NCBI GenBank assembly: GCA_036346355.1
Contig: CM070588.1
Coordinates: forward strand, 21,313,914 to 21,377,913
DNA length: 64,000 nt
Direction: 5' to 3'
Source of the DNA: Rhipidocladum racemiflorum
Taxonomy: Eukaryota > Streptophyta > Magnoliopsida > Poales > Poaceae
Below the pieces are notes generated by a model that saw nothing but the letters and a program-made list of their open reading frames with translations, did no database searches and was not told the origin of the DNA. This document shows, one piece after another, positions 49,901 to 60,610 of the stretch; the first letter of the stretch is position 1, and each line of letters opens with the position of its first letter. Made by a program: the position numbers and the translations under genes.

Positions 49901-51213
49901 TAACTTTCTTCCTAAGCCCGACAGTACCGGCGGTAGTGCCACCACTAAACCCGGTAGTACCGGCTACAAGGTCCGGTAGTGCCGCTCGCTGGGGATCGAA
50001 ATGGGGTGCTCTCTGGAAATTAACAGCCGACACCTAACTCCCGGTAGTGCCGCTCGGGCGGCAGTCCCGGCCTCACGGCCCGGTAGTGCCGGCCGCCAGA
50101 GAACGAGAAGAGAGCCCTCTGGATTTTAACTGCCGGCGGTGTGCGGGCGGTAGTGCCGACAAGGGCGGTAGTACCGGCCTCACACCGTCGGTAGTGCCGA
50201 CTTTCCAGGAGACTTGTTGCAAAAAGTGGAATTTCGTGCAAATGAGTTCGGGACTTTTGACGCGAATGCATGAATAGGTTCCTAGGAACACTAGGGACCC
50301 ATTCACGGAGGTTCCGTCAAGTTTCGAGCTCGTTTGCTCAATTTCACACTTTTTGACTTTGCGAACACCGAAAACGACACGAAATCGGTTTTCGACTCGA
50401 GAAGAGTCCAAATCCGGTTTCATCGCGGCAGTGGAACCTCTACGGCTTCATGGACCAATACTCGCTAGCATTGTGGATTCTGGAACTTCGAAACACGAAT
50501 TTGTCACGAATGCCCAAAATGCACATTTCTGCGAATCGAGTTAAACGACGAATTCGCAACTTGCGTATTGAATCCAATAGCACCATACAGTCCCAAACGA
50601 CCAAAAGCTCGCCTACGAATTCATTTGCACGATGATCAAACTTCTAGAACTTGAAAACCCTAATTAATCCCGAATATCGATTCTGGACCCGAATCGAGTT
50701 CAAACTCGATTCTTCTGCGAGAATCGACCTTCGTGGTATGGAACATATTCGTGAGTCGCCCTCTCGGCATTTCCGGAGCTAGGGCTTCAATGGGAGGATT
50801 CCGGAAATTCGAGGAACGGCTTCTTGATGCGAATAAACCCAACAAGGAGTAGATCAGGGTTTTCGGAACGAATCAATCGCGCAAAAGAATCCTTCTAACC
50901 CTAACCCAGGTCTAGCAACCCAACAAAACACGGAATTGCTACCCGATCTAGGTTCTCTAGGGTTAACGAGAGAGAAAAGAAAAGAGAAAAAGAGGGTGGA
51001 GGCTAGGGTTTGCATCAAACCTTAGGGTTTGAGCTCAAACTTCGAATCCATCGGTTGAGAGACTTCTTGGAGGCTTGAGGATGCTTCACCACTCCTCAAG
51101 ACTTGCTCTTCTTGCTCCTTGGGAGCTCCACCGGCCAGCATAGAAGGAAGGAGAGGAGGAGCTCAGGTCGGAGGGGAAGAACAAGAGAGAGAGAGCAAGA
51201 GAGAGAGTGAGAG
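46901..51213 (-). mobile_element. Long 'epsilon' LTR, part 1
   Basis: This proposed LTR starts TGTTGCGTCG and is collinear in general plan with the Tekay-like LTR (a GACTGGG box near 47270, a GTGAGTAC box near 47392, CTCTGCAGAGC followed by ACTTTACCCACA near 47840). From 49190 it is about 95% identical to 21246-23747. It is split at 51213 by the element at 51214 and resumes at 59524; together the parts make about 4.8 kb. If the ends are right, the flanks are CTTAC and CCTGC, which differ by two transitions. No coding content is seen. Confidence 0.6.
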
Positions 51214-53241
51214 TGTGATGCCTTAGAGCGTCAGAGCGATTCTAGGGTTCCTTTTCCTGGTTTTGTTTCGGGAGAGGAATGAAGGATTTGTCGGGGGATG
51301 AAATAATTGAAGTTTATCCGGCGTATTAATATTAAATTTGGAGTTGTCGGGCTAGAAACAGTGGGCCGAGGAAAACCTGGGCCTGGGCTGCGAATCCCCT
51401 CCCCACCTCTCTCTCTTTTCCCCTAGTGGGCCGGCCCACCATATAAAAGGGGTGTCACCCCCCCAAAAGCCCTAGGGCACCCCCTTCCTCCCCTAGCAGC
51501 CACACCACCCCTCCTCTTCCTCCCCTTGCATGGTGGCTCAAGATCCACCGCGAAACGCGAAGGAGCAAGCGAGAAGAGGATCCGTGGAGGCGTGGAGGAC
51601 GAGCAGATTTCCGTTTCGGGAATTGTCACGCGTTTTTCGTGGGTTCTCAAGGGAGAACTCAAGTTAAAATTCCCAATCTTTTACCCCTGTTCTACCTAGG
51701 GATTAGGAGTGTATTAGATCTGGTGGTGAGTGATTTAGATGGATCTTGATGGGGGAGAAGGGTAGATGTTCACGTGGTGCTGTTTTTGGAAGGGGAGATT
51801 GTGCAGCGCGGATTGTTTCGCGTTTTACGTGGCATAGACGATTTTTCCTGCAAAAACCTATAACTAGAAAGTTGTAGATAACGTCTAGATCTAGCTTCTG
51901 TATTTTTTTCAGAATTTTTGGGGCGTGGGTCTGAGAGTTATCGCTGTTGCAAGATGACGGAAAGAATCTGGAAACAGATTTTGTCCACTGTGTTGGACGT
52001 TTGTTTAGGCATATTTAACAGTGGAATTGAAATTTGTGATCTTCATGAAAGTTGTAGATCTCGTCAATATATAGGTACTGTAATTTTTTTGTATTTTTAT
52101 GATCTGTATAAAAAAAGATACGAAATTGTGAAGAGAGGGTGATGCTGTTTGACCCGGACAGATTGGGGTTTTTGGCGCTTAAGAAGGGAACGGGGATTAA
52201 GAAGCGTGTGTTCGAGTTGTGTGATCATTTGTGATGTCGCTATGTACTGAAATAATACTTGTACAGGTGGTGCCCCTTCTGGACGCAACTAGGTTCGTCA
52301 TCCACGTTGGTAAAGGCAAGTGGAAGTAGCGGTCTTGCTAAACTATAACTCGCTATTTGTTTTGTCTTCAATATAAACCTTAATTGCAGCACACCTACAT
52401 GGTTTAACTACTTGTTTATGAGATTACAATATCCTATTCTGCATTGTGATGTGGTTGTTTGGCTTTTGAATCATGAGTAAGAATGAAGAAAGATGTTGTT
52501 TGCAAGATGAATTGTGGAGATATTCTATCTCAATGATGTTCGCATTCTATCCATGTTATTTGATGGTATGCAAGCATGTGAATTCAGAGTGGGAAGTTAT
52601 GAATGTATTTATGCATGAAGCATTAACTGCATAATCATGCATTGAAGTTTGTCGACGCCTTGTGCGTCGCGATCAAGACGGGTACAACACCGTGTGTTCC
52701 CCGAAAGGGCACGGTGAGGAGGATCATGGCATAAGCATGTGCACAATCATATGCATTTTACTGAGGTTGTGTGGACTCTATAATGTGGTATTGGACATGA
52801 GGAATTTGGTATGCTAGTTTTACTGTGGCTGTGTTATTCGTTAGAAGTTGTTCCGCTTTGCCGAGATTACCCAATCTCACCCCTTGTTATTTTGTTGTTT
52901 TCAGGTAGTTCTCGCGAGTCGTAAGCTTGAAGGGTGGGCTTAGTAGCACAATCAACCCTCCGGGGTCATCACGAATCACATGGACTAGTGCATTTAATAA
53001 TTCATTAGCTTGCTGAAATTTTATTAATCATAGACCTGTTGATGTCCTCTTTGGAGCTGTTTTACGCTTATGTTTGTTTTCTGGTTGATTTAGACTTGTT
53101 CTCTCGAGTATTGATGCTTTTATGTTATTCCTGTTTATAATGGTTATTATGAATCTTGTTGTCGCCTGCTTTGTCCTAATTTTAGGAGAGATGTCTGTCG
53201 AAATTTTCTTGTACGACAGTTTAGATTTGTAGGGTGTTACA
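51214..53241 (+). mobile_element. 5' LTR of young non-coding element
   Basis: This 2028-bp LTR starts TGTGATGCCTTAGAGCG and ends TAGGGTGTTACA. It matches 57497-59518 with only scattered differences (the first 155 bp are identical), about 98-99% by eye. It is only distantly related to the alpha LTRs: a few landmarks such as GAGATG-TGTCGAAATTTT are shared. Confidence 0.93.
51442..51449 (+). promoter_or_regulatory. TATA box in 5' LTR
   Basis: CCATATAAAAGGGGTG is a strong TATA box 228 bp into the LTR. It is conserved in the 3' copy at 57720-57727 and followed by a C-rich stretch. Confidence 0.6.
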
Positions 53242-53244
53242 GCT

Positions 53245-53256
53245 TGGTATCAGAGC
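53245..53256 (+). other. Primer-binding site (initiator Met tRNA)
   Basis: TGGTATCAGAGC occurs three bases after the 5' LTR end, identical to the site at 5302. Confidence 0.93.
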
Positions 53257-56200
53257 TGGTCAGAGGTCCTTGGAATGTCTATTTTTAGTGTCATACTATA
53301 GGATACAACTAAAATGTGATGTGGAATAACTTAGAAACATGGCCTAGGTTTTAACTAAAATTTTGTCATAGGATAGCAACATTAAAACTTGTGTAAGTGG
53401 AATCACTAATTTAAAATTTGACACACATGGATGCACAGTAGGAAAGGGTATGGGTATCGTTGCCGTATGCTTAAAGGTTGAATTTAAGCTTTGTTGTTGA
53501 ATGCTACTTTTGATGATGTATAATGCTATATTTATGATAGATTTGATTGAGTTGCTTCATTTGTGATAAAGTGTGGTTGTGGTGCCGAAGGGTTTCGGTC
53601 ACCTTTTGTTTGTAGTGAGGTCGTGGTTTGACGGTGTGGTCGGGTAGAGTCACCACCGAAGAACTATTATACCTGTAGGGAAAGAGTACTTATCCGTGTC
53701 TGCCGTAGATCGGGTAGTGACCGGAGTCAAATAGAAGAGGTTGGTGATGGATTCCTTCGATGTTCTTTACCGTCTTTGACTGGCCGGTTTTGGTTGGTTT
53801 TCTAGGTATGGGTTGGTTCGAAACCGAGGAAAATGCTTAGTTTTGAGCACTCGCTGATTTGTCCTTTTGGCGGTTTGTGGTTTTGTCTCCTTTGAGTGAA
53901 GACACAGAAGAAGAGTTCTACGTTGCGCGTCTTTTGGTCACAATTTTTGCTTTGGCACCTGATTTATTGTGATGGACTGTCGTTGGGAGGAAATTTCTGT
54001 GGTTGTTGTTTCCCCGATTTTTTTTTTTTAAAAAAAGAAGGGGGTTGGAGTTTCTCCTGTTGCAGATCAAGCTGGATGGAGCTAAGTTTGAATCTTTATC
54101 GGAAAATTTTAGTTGGACATTTGGTCTTCCCTTTTGCATCTGTCTTCCTTTGTGGAAAGTGTAGGTTTTGGATTTCTTGAAGAGTTTTGGCTACTATGAT
54201 TGGACATTTGAGGGTCGAGCTCTCTTGCATTTATGTTTGGATTTTGCTTTTCTTCCTTGCCTGAAAAGAAGAATTTTTTATCGGTGTTTGTTCTTGATCT
54301 AGAACTTTGTTTGTTTTTTAATGTTTTGGATTGCCTCCTATTTGTCAAGGGTAGGTGACCCATGACGGTGTTTAGAAATTTTATGTCTGTGTTACGTAGT
54401 ATGTAACAATGTGGTTTATGGAATGATGTACTTCTAAGTTAATTTGTGAGTTGAATCAATTAAAATGTAATTGTTATCTTTAGCTTGAGATTAAATAAAC
54501 TTCTAGTATTGTAGATTGCTCTATAGCGATAATGATTGAATGTGTTAATGTGCATGCTTAGGATTTATTGCATTATTTTAATGTGTCCTTGACCATGGAC
54601 AATGTTTAAAGCTTTAAATCTTGATGCGTAGTTAGAACATTACGATGATGTAAACTACTGTGAAGGTAATAGAAAATTAGTGGGTTATTTAGAGACATTT
54701 TAATATAAGGTCGGTAGAACAATTTAATTGTAATGGTGGACTACCGATATTGTTAAAGAAACCATGTTGGTTGTTTAAAGATGTTCTAATTTAATCGTGT
54801 TGGCTAGTGACTTTAACTTGGAAATTGATTAGAGTTGATATTTATCACGTTGCAAACTATTAGTAGATTCGAAGTATGCGATATGCTCCAATAATGCTAG
54901 TATCGATATCAATTGGGAAGACATAAGTTTTGCCATTGCCGTAAGAGCTTTGTGATGATTTCACCTATTCAGTTCACTTTAAAAAAAAGGTCGAGTATGT
55001 CTTGGAGTGGCAATTTTGCTATAACCCGTGTATAGGGTAGCTAAAAAAAATTAAAAAAAAATAAATTTAAATTTAATTTAGCGTTGTTGTTATAAGAGCT
55101 TTGGATGGCTTAAATTATTCAATCTATTTTACATAGTTGGAGTATGTTGTGTAGTGACAGTTTGTCATAGCCTATGGATAGGGTAACTAAAAGCAATGTT
55201 GTTGTTTTACAATTATGCCAATTATTGATATTGATGACTTAGTAGTGGTGGTAATCGATTAGATTAATTGTTGAAAACCTTTGTTAAAATGGTGGAAATT
55301 GTAACATGTTGTGATGGAGTGAACCAGGGATAGTTAGCATGACGCGTGATTTTGTCCTTAATAAATGTATGTTTTAAACTTCTATTTATGATTGGTGCCT
55401 TGTTGAGATAATATTTACTTGTTGAGTCATCTTTTAGGTGAATAAATTTCCATTGTCGAGATGTTGACGCGTATGTGGTATGGAATTTATAGGTTCATCA
55501 TGCCGAAAGACTTGTTGAAGCAATCGCCTTTCAAATTTAGAATATGATGATATAGGTTAGGCTGCTCAGTGGGGATCTTGATGAGGTAGTGTTGGTTGGA
55601 TGTGTTTTGATAAGCACTGTGAACTTTATTTATAATTGTGGAAAAGGTAATAAGAGTAAGAATTTGTTGTGTAGTTGTTGTTAAATCGATGGGCCTTCTC
55701 AATGAGTAAATAGGGAATATTGAAATCTAAAATGGTAAGGGTAGTGGAATGCTATAGATGGCGGGAGTTATGCTGAACTTATGTTTAAAAATTCATATGG
55801 ATTGGTTTGTTTGTTTGATATTTGGGTTGAATACTTTCGGTCAAAGTATTCTTTGTGTCGTGTTTGAGTTTCCCTAAACTTAGAATGATTACGCCAAATG
55901 TGGGTTAATTTGAGGCTTAAAACAAGGATAAAAGAATGATTAACCTTGAAGTAATTTGTTGAGATTTTGGAATGTTATTCTATTAAATATCGTCATTCAT
56001 TCATCTTTGATAAGAAAACTAGCTTAAGTTATGAATGCGACATTTATGCTCAAGGATGTATGCTTTGACTGTGTCCGTAGTTTTCAAGGTCGAGTTATCG
56101 GTTGCATTGTTGATCAAAAGAAGTAGCTAATCCAATGTAAGATTTGGAACTTCATGATCTGGAAATATTTGTATTTCTATTTTGGGCTAGAGTTGTGTTG

Positions 56201-57314
56201 TGGTGTGAGGTGTTTGACAGTTTTTGTTTAAGAGACGATTCTTCTGGTTGTGACATGAATGATATTCGTGGTTGAAACAATTTTTTCTGTTGGGAAGTGA
56301 GTTTGGTTCCTTTTAAGGAAAAAGAGATGGTGGTTGTGTGGAAGCATTTAATTCCTTGATCGGTTTCTTTTTCTGAATGGCTCGGCCTTGGATAAAAGTG
56401 AGATGATTTGTTTTGGTAAAAGTGAAATGCATTTGCAGAAGACTTTCGCGGTGTTTCTCTTTTGAATAGAGCTTCTCCCCGAAGAAATTTTTTTGGTGGT
56501 TTTGGTTCTATGGAGTTCCTCTTCCAAGTTGAGTTCCCGTATGTGAATTTCAGCCCTTTGGTTTAAAGGTGGTGATTGTCGTCACATTGTGTTAGTGAGA
56601 ATTAAGATTTCTTTTACGTTCAAGCTTGGGGGTAAGAAAATGAATGTTTATGTTATGGTTGAGTTTATTCAAGGATTGTACTCCTTGCCCTGGTCCTTGG
56701 GTGGAAGAATGTGAAGGCGAAACCTTCTTACAAGGGAAAACTAGTGTGGGTCGCTGATCGTAAGTAGTTTAAAAGTGAAGAGTAAAGGAAGGTTGTGTAT
56801 GACTCAATTCAAACCTTTTGGAGAATTGTTTTCATTGATGTGTTCCTCGGTGGGGTTGCTTAATTTAGTAGTGGACAACTTGGAAGTTGCAGGTAATTAC
56901 ATTAATTTTTTGGAACTTTTATCGCTGGGTTCGAAGCGAGTTTGTGTCAACCGTAGTGATTGTGTTCGGTTGTTATTGTTTCATGGATTTACGGACCCTG
57001 GTTGTAAAGTAGGCTATCTCTCGCTGCTGGTAAGGGTGGATATTGGTTCTTTTGTGAAAGATCAATCACTTGTAGGAGATAGGAGTTTGTGTTTGGGTTG
57101 ATTTAGAGACTTACCTAGGGCGTTGTGTCTCACATGGTTCGGCCGTCGAATGCGACGAACTGTGGTAGAGGAGTTGAGATTGGAATGCGGAGTTTCGCGA
57201 TCGGGTTGAAGAGAGAAGTGGGAGTTGAGATTCCAGATCGATACCAGATTCACCTAATAGGTGTCCTTTATTTAATAGGGGAATAGTTCGTGTTAGTGTC
57301 CAATGAAAGATTTG

Positions 57315-57425
57315 TGGACCAATTAGTCTGAACGGGATGCAACTTGGGAACTTGAGGACCAGATGCGGAAGAAGTATCCTACACTCTTTGAGGATGCTGA
57401 AGGTAAAGTGTTGACTACCATTTTG
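57315..57425 (+). pseudogene. Relic of gypsy chromodomain C-terminus
   Basis: The frame from 57315 reads W-T-N, a stop (TAG at 57324), then SERDATWELEDQMRKKYPTLFE. This is plainly the end of a Tekay-type chromodomain (compare the intact end at 30428: WSN...SEATWEREEDLKKEFPNLF). It continues open to a TAA near 57440. Nothing upstream reads as integrase. It shows that the element descends from a coding gypsy element by loss or replacement of gag-pol. Confidence 0.8.
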
Positions 57426-57483
57426 CCTTCCTTTTTTTAAGGTTCCGTAGCAAAGAGGAGTAGATTCGGGGACGAATCATTTT

Positions 57484-57496
57484 AAGGAGGGGAGAA
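57484..57496 (+). other. Polypurine tract
   Basis: AAGGAGGGGAGAA ends directly at the 3' LTR start, the expected plus-strand priming site. Confidence 0.88.
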
Positions 57497-59518
57497 TGTG
57501 ATGCCTTAGAGCGTCAGAGCGATTCTAGGGTTCCTTTTCCTGGTTTTGTTTCGGGAGAGGAATGAAGGATTTGTCGGGGGATGAAATAATTGAAGTTTAT
57601 CCGGCGTATTAATATTAAATTTGGAGTTGTCGGGCTAGAAACAGTGGGCCGAGGAAACCTGGGCCTGGGCTGCGAATCCTCCCCACCTCTCTCTCTTTTC
57701 CCTAGTGGGCCTACCACCATATAAAAGGGGTGTCACCCCCCCAAAAGCCCTAGGGCACCCCCTTCCTCCCCTAGCAGCCACACCACCCCTCCTCTTCCTC
57801 CCCTTGCATGGTGGCTCAAGATCCACCGCGAAACGCGAAGGAGCAAGCGAGAAGAGGATCCGTGGAGGCGTGGAGGACGAGCAGATTTCCGTTTCGGGAA
57901 TTGTCGCGCGTTTTTCGTGGGTTCTCAAGGGAGAACTCAAGGTAAAATTCCCAATCTTTTACCCCTGTTCTACCTAGGGATTAGGAGTGTATTAGATCTG
58001 GTGGTGAGTGATTTAGATGGATCTTGATTGGGGAGAAGGGTAGATGTTCACGTGGTGCTGTTTTTGGAAGGGGAGATTGTGCAGCGCGGATTGTTTCGCG
58101 TTTTACGTGGCATAGAAGATTTTTTCTGCAAAAACCTATAACTAGAAAGTTGTAGATAACGTCTAGATATAGCTTCTGTATTTTTTTCAGAATTTTTGGA
58201 GCGTGGGTCTGAGAGTTATCGCTGTTGCAAGATGACGGAAAGAATCTGGAAACAGATTTTGTCCACTGTGTTGGACGTTTGTTTAGGCATATTTAACAGT
58301 GGAATTGAAATTTGTGATCTTCATGAAAGTTGTAGATCTCGTCAATATATAGGTACTGTAATTTTTTTGTATTTTTATGATCTGTATAAAAAAAGATACG
58401 AAATTGTGAAGAGAGGGTGATGCTGTTTGACCCGGACAGATTGGGGTTTTTGGCGCTTAAGAAGGGAACGGGGATTAAGAAGCGTGTGTTCGAGTTGTGT
58501 GATCATTTGTGATGTCGCTATGTACTGAAATAATACTTGTACAGGTGGTGCCCCTTCTGGACGCAACTAGGTTCGTCATCCACGTTGGTAAAGGCAAATG
58601 GAAGTAGCGGTCTTGCTAAACTATAACTCGCTATTTGTTTTGTCTTCAATATAAACCTTAATTGCAGCACACCTACATGGTTTAACTACTTGTTTATGAG
58701 ATTACAATATCCTATTCTGCATTGTGATGTGGTTGTTTGGCTTTTGAATCATGAGTAAGAATGAAGAAAGATGTTGTTTGCAAGATGAATTGTGGAGATA
58801 TTCTATCTCAATGATGTTCGCATTCTATCCATGTTATTTGATGGTATGCAAGCATGTGAATTCAGAGTGGGAAGTTATGAATGTATTTATGCATGAAGCA
58901 TTAACTGCATAATCATGCATTGGAAGTTTGTCGACGCCTTGTCTTGCGCGATCAAGATTTACAACACCGTGTGTTCTGAGAAAGGGCACGGTGAGGAGGA
59001 TCATGGCATAAGCATGTGCACAATCATATGCATTTTACTGAGGTTGTGTGGACTCTATAATGTGGTATTGGACATGAGGAATTTGGTATGCTAGTTTTAC
59101 TGTGGCTGTGTTATTCGTTAGAAGTTGTTCCGCTTGCTGAGATTACCCAATCTCACCCCTTGTTATTTTGTTGTTTTCAAGTAGTTCTCGCGAGTCGTAA
59201 GCTTGAAGGGTGGGCTTAGTAGCACAATCAACCCTCCGGGGTCATCACGAATCACATGGACTAGTGCATTTAATAATTCATTAGCTTGCTGAAATTTTAT
59301 TAATCATAGACCTGTTGATGTCCTCTTTGGAGCTGTTTTACGTTTATGTTTGTTTTCTGGTTGATTTAGACTTGTTATCTCTAGTATTGATGCTTTTATG
59401 TTATTCCTGTTTATAATGGTTATTATGAATCTTGTTGTCGCTTCCGTTTTGTCCTAATTTTAGGAGAGATGCTGTCGAAATTTTCTTGTACGACAGTTTA
59501 GATTTGTAGGGTGTTACA
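57497..59518 (+). mobile_element. 3' LTR of young non-coding element
   Basis: This 2022-bp LTR pairs with 51214-53241 over its whole length. Differences are few; several are short clusters rather than single changes (for example near 58940 versus 52670). Confidence 0.93.
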
Positions 59519-59523
59519 GAGAG

Positions 59524-60039
59524 AGAGCAAATGAGAGAGTCAGGGAGAGAGGAGACTCTCCCCTCTGGATAAATACGAGAGAGGGAGGGCCAGGGCGACG
59601 TGGAGGAAGGAGATTGGTCAACAACCCCTACACCCGTCGCTCGGCCGGCAGTACCGCTCCTCGGCGGTAGTGCCGCCGACCGGCAAAGACGGCCCTAGCC
59701 ACGCAGATCTGCCGCTCTGCAAAGACAACTCCTGTGTTCTTCCGCGGACTTCTCCCCAATCTACGGAATCAACCTCCAGGGGTTCATGGGAAAGGGTTTA
59801 GGATCTCAAAGAGAAGTTTTGGGGTTAGGCTTACTAACAACTTCAGAGGATTTCGACCGGACTCGAAACTCAGGGTTTCAGGTCAAAATCAATCGAAACG
59901 GCTCGAGCGAATCGACAAAAACAATCCGAAAACAAATAACTCCAAATTAAGATCCAAAAATCAAATCAAAGCACCATTAAACACTCAATTAGCTTAATTA
60001 AGCCTAGTTAAACTTAATTACAAATTTCAGGATGTTACA
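59524..60039 (-). mobile_element. Long 'epsilon' LTR, part 2
   Basis: This resumes in the GA-rich tract after the inserted element and ends CAGGATGTTACA at 60039, matching 23232-23747. It holds the motif cluster CGGCAGTACCG / CGGTAGTGCCG near 59645-59680. Confidence 0.8.
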
Positions 60040-60227
60040 CCTGCATTTGTCGGGCTGCATTGCTCCACTAGTAATGGGTCAGATCTTGGGCCATTGCCCC
60101 CACTTACTTGAAGCCTAGCACAACCCATATGTGGACTTGTACACATATATGTACTCTGCGCCACATTGTTTCTTCTTTGCAATAAACACGTACAAATGTA
60201 CGCACAATTTGGTAGAGTTGCATAAAT
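60040..60227. other. Short unassigned flank
   Basis: This 188 bp lies between the epsilon LTR and the CACTA terminus. No gene or repeat is recognised; a CACATATATGTACTC-type run lies near 60142. Confidence 0.4.
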
Positions 60228-60610
60228 CACTACTATAGAAAAGGCCATCATAGACGGTTCTAAAAAGTCATCATAGATGGTTTGTGAACCATCTGTAAGC
60301 ATGTGTCAGTGATAATAACTATGCATAATGGACAATTTTTGAACCATCTATGAAATACCTATCACAAACGATTCTTAACTAGAACCGTCTGTGACACATG
60401 CATATCATAAATGGTTCTAAGTAATAACCGTCTTTGATATCCAATTATCACAGATGGTTCTAGCAAAGAACCATCTGTGACATATATGTATCACAAACGT
60501 TTCTAGCTAAGAACCATCTGCAATAGGTGTTTATCATATATGGTTCTTACATAAAACCATTTGAAGTATGACATGTATAACAAACGATTTTATGTAAGAA
60601 ACCATCTATG
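60228..60610 (+). mobile_element. CACTA transposon terminus and subterminal repeats
   Basis: CACTACTATAGAAAAGGCC at 60228 is a typical plant CACTA (En/Spm) terminal inverted repeat. The next 380 bp are packed with copies of a motif of about 12 bp, ANGGTTCT / AGAACCRTCTG, in both orientations (for example near 60254, 60276, 60382, 60412, 60452, 60468), as in CACTA subterminal regions that bind the transposase. Each inverted pair forms a small hairpin. The matching right terminus (...AGTAGTG) is not seen before 62606, so the element is truncated, or broken by later events. Confidence 0.82.

Larger units (their letters stand above)
53242..57496 (+). mobile_element. Non-coding internal region of young element
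   Basis: This 4255-bp region has no frame longer than 108 codons. The first 200 bp match the leader of the alpha elements at about 94%. The middle (54500-55900) corresponds to the - strand sequence around 20200-21240 and 25159-25420. The end (56630-57100) corresponds to 6640-7070 and 12160-12640. A 108-codon frame at 56775-57101 shares its start (KSKGRL-M-QFKP) with the frame at 6735; the DNA block is conserved, and I do not claim a protein. T-rich and A-rich runs lie at 54010-54040 and 55040-55075. Confidence 0.85.
51214..59518 (+). mobile_element. Complete young non-autonomous LTR element (LARD-like), TSD GAGAG
   Basis: This 8.3-kb element has 5' LTR 51214-53241, primer site at 53245, internal region 53242-57496, polypurine tract and 3' LTR 57497-59518. 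It is flanked by GAGAG at 51209-51213 and 59519-59523. The empty site in the paralogous LTR near 23230 reconstructs exactly when one GAGAG is removed. There is no gag or pol, only a relic of a gypsy chromodomain end. The two LTRs are almost identical, so it is the youngest datable insertion here and must have been copied by proteins supplied in trans. Confidence 0.93.
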
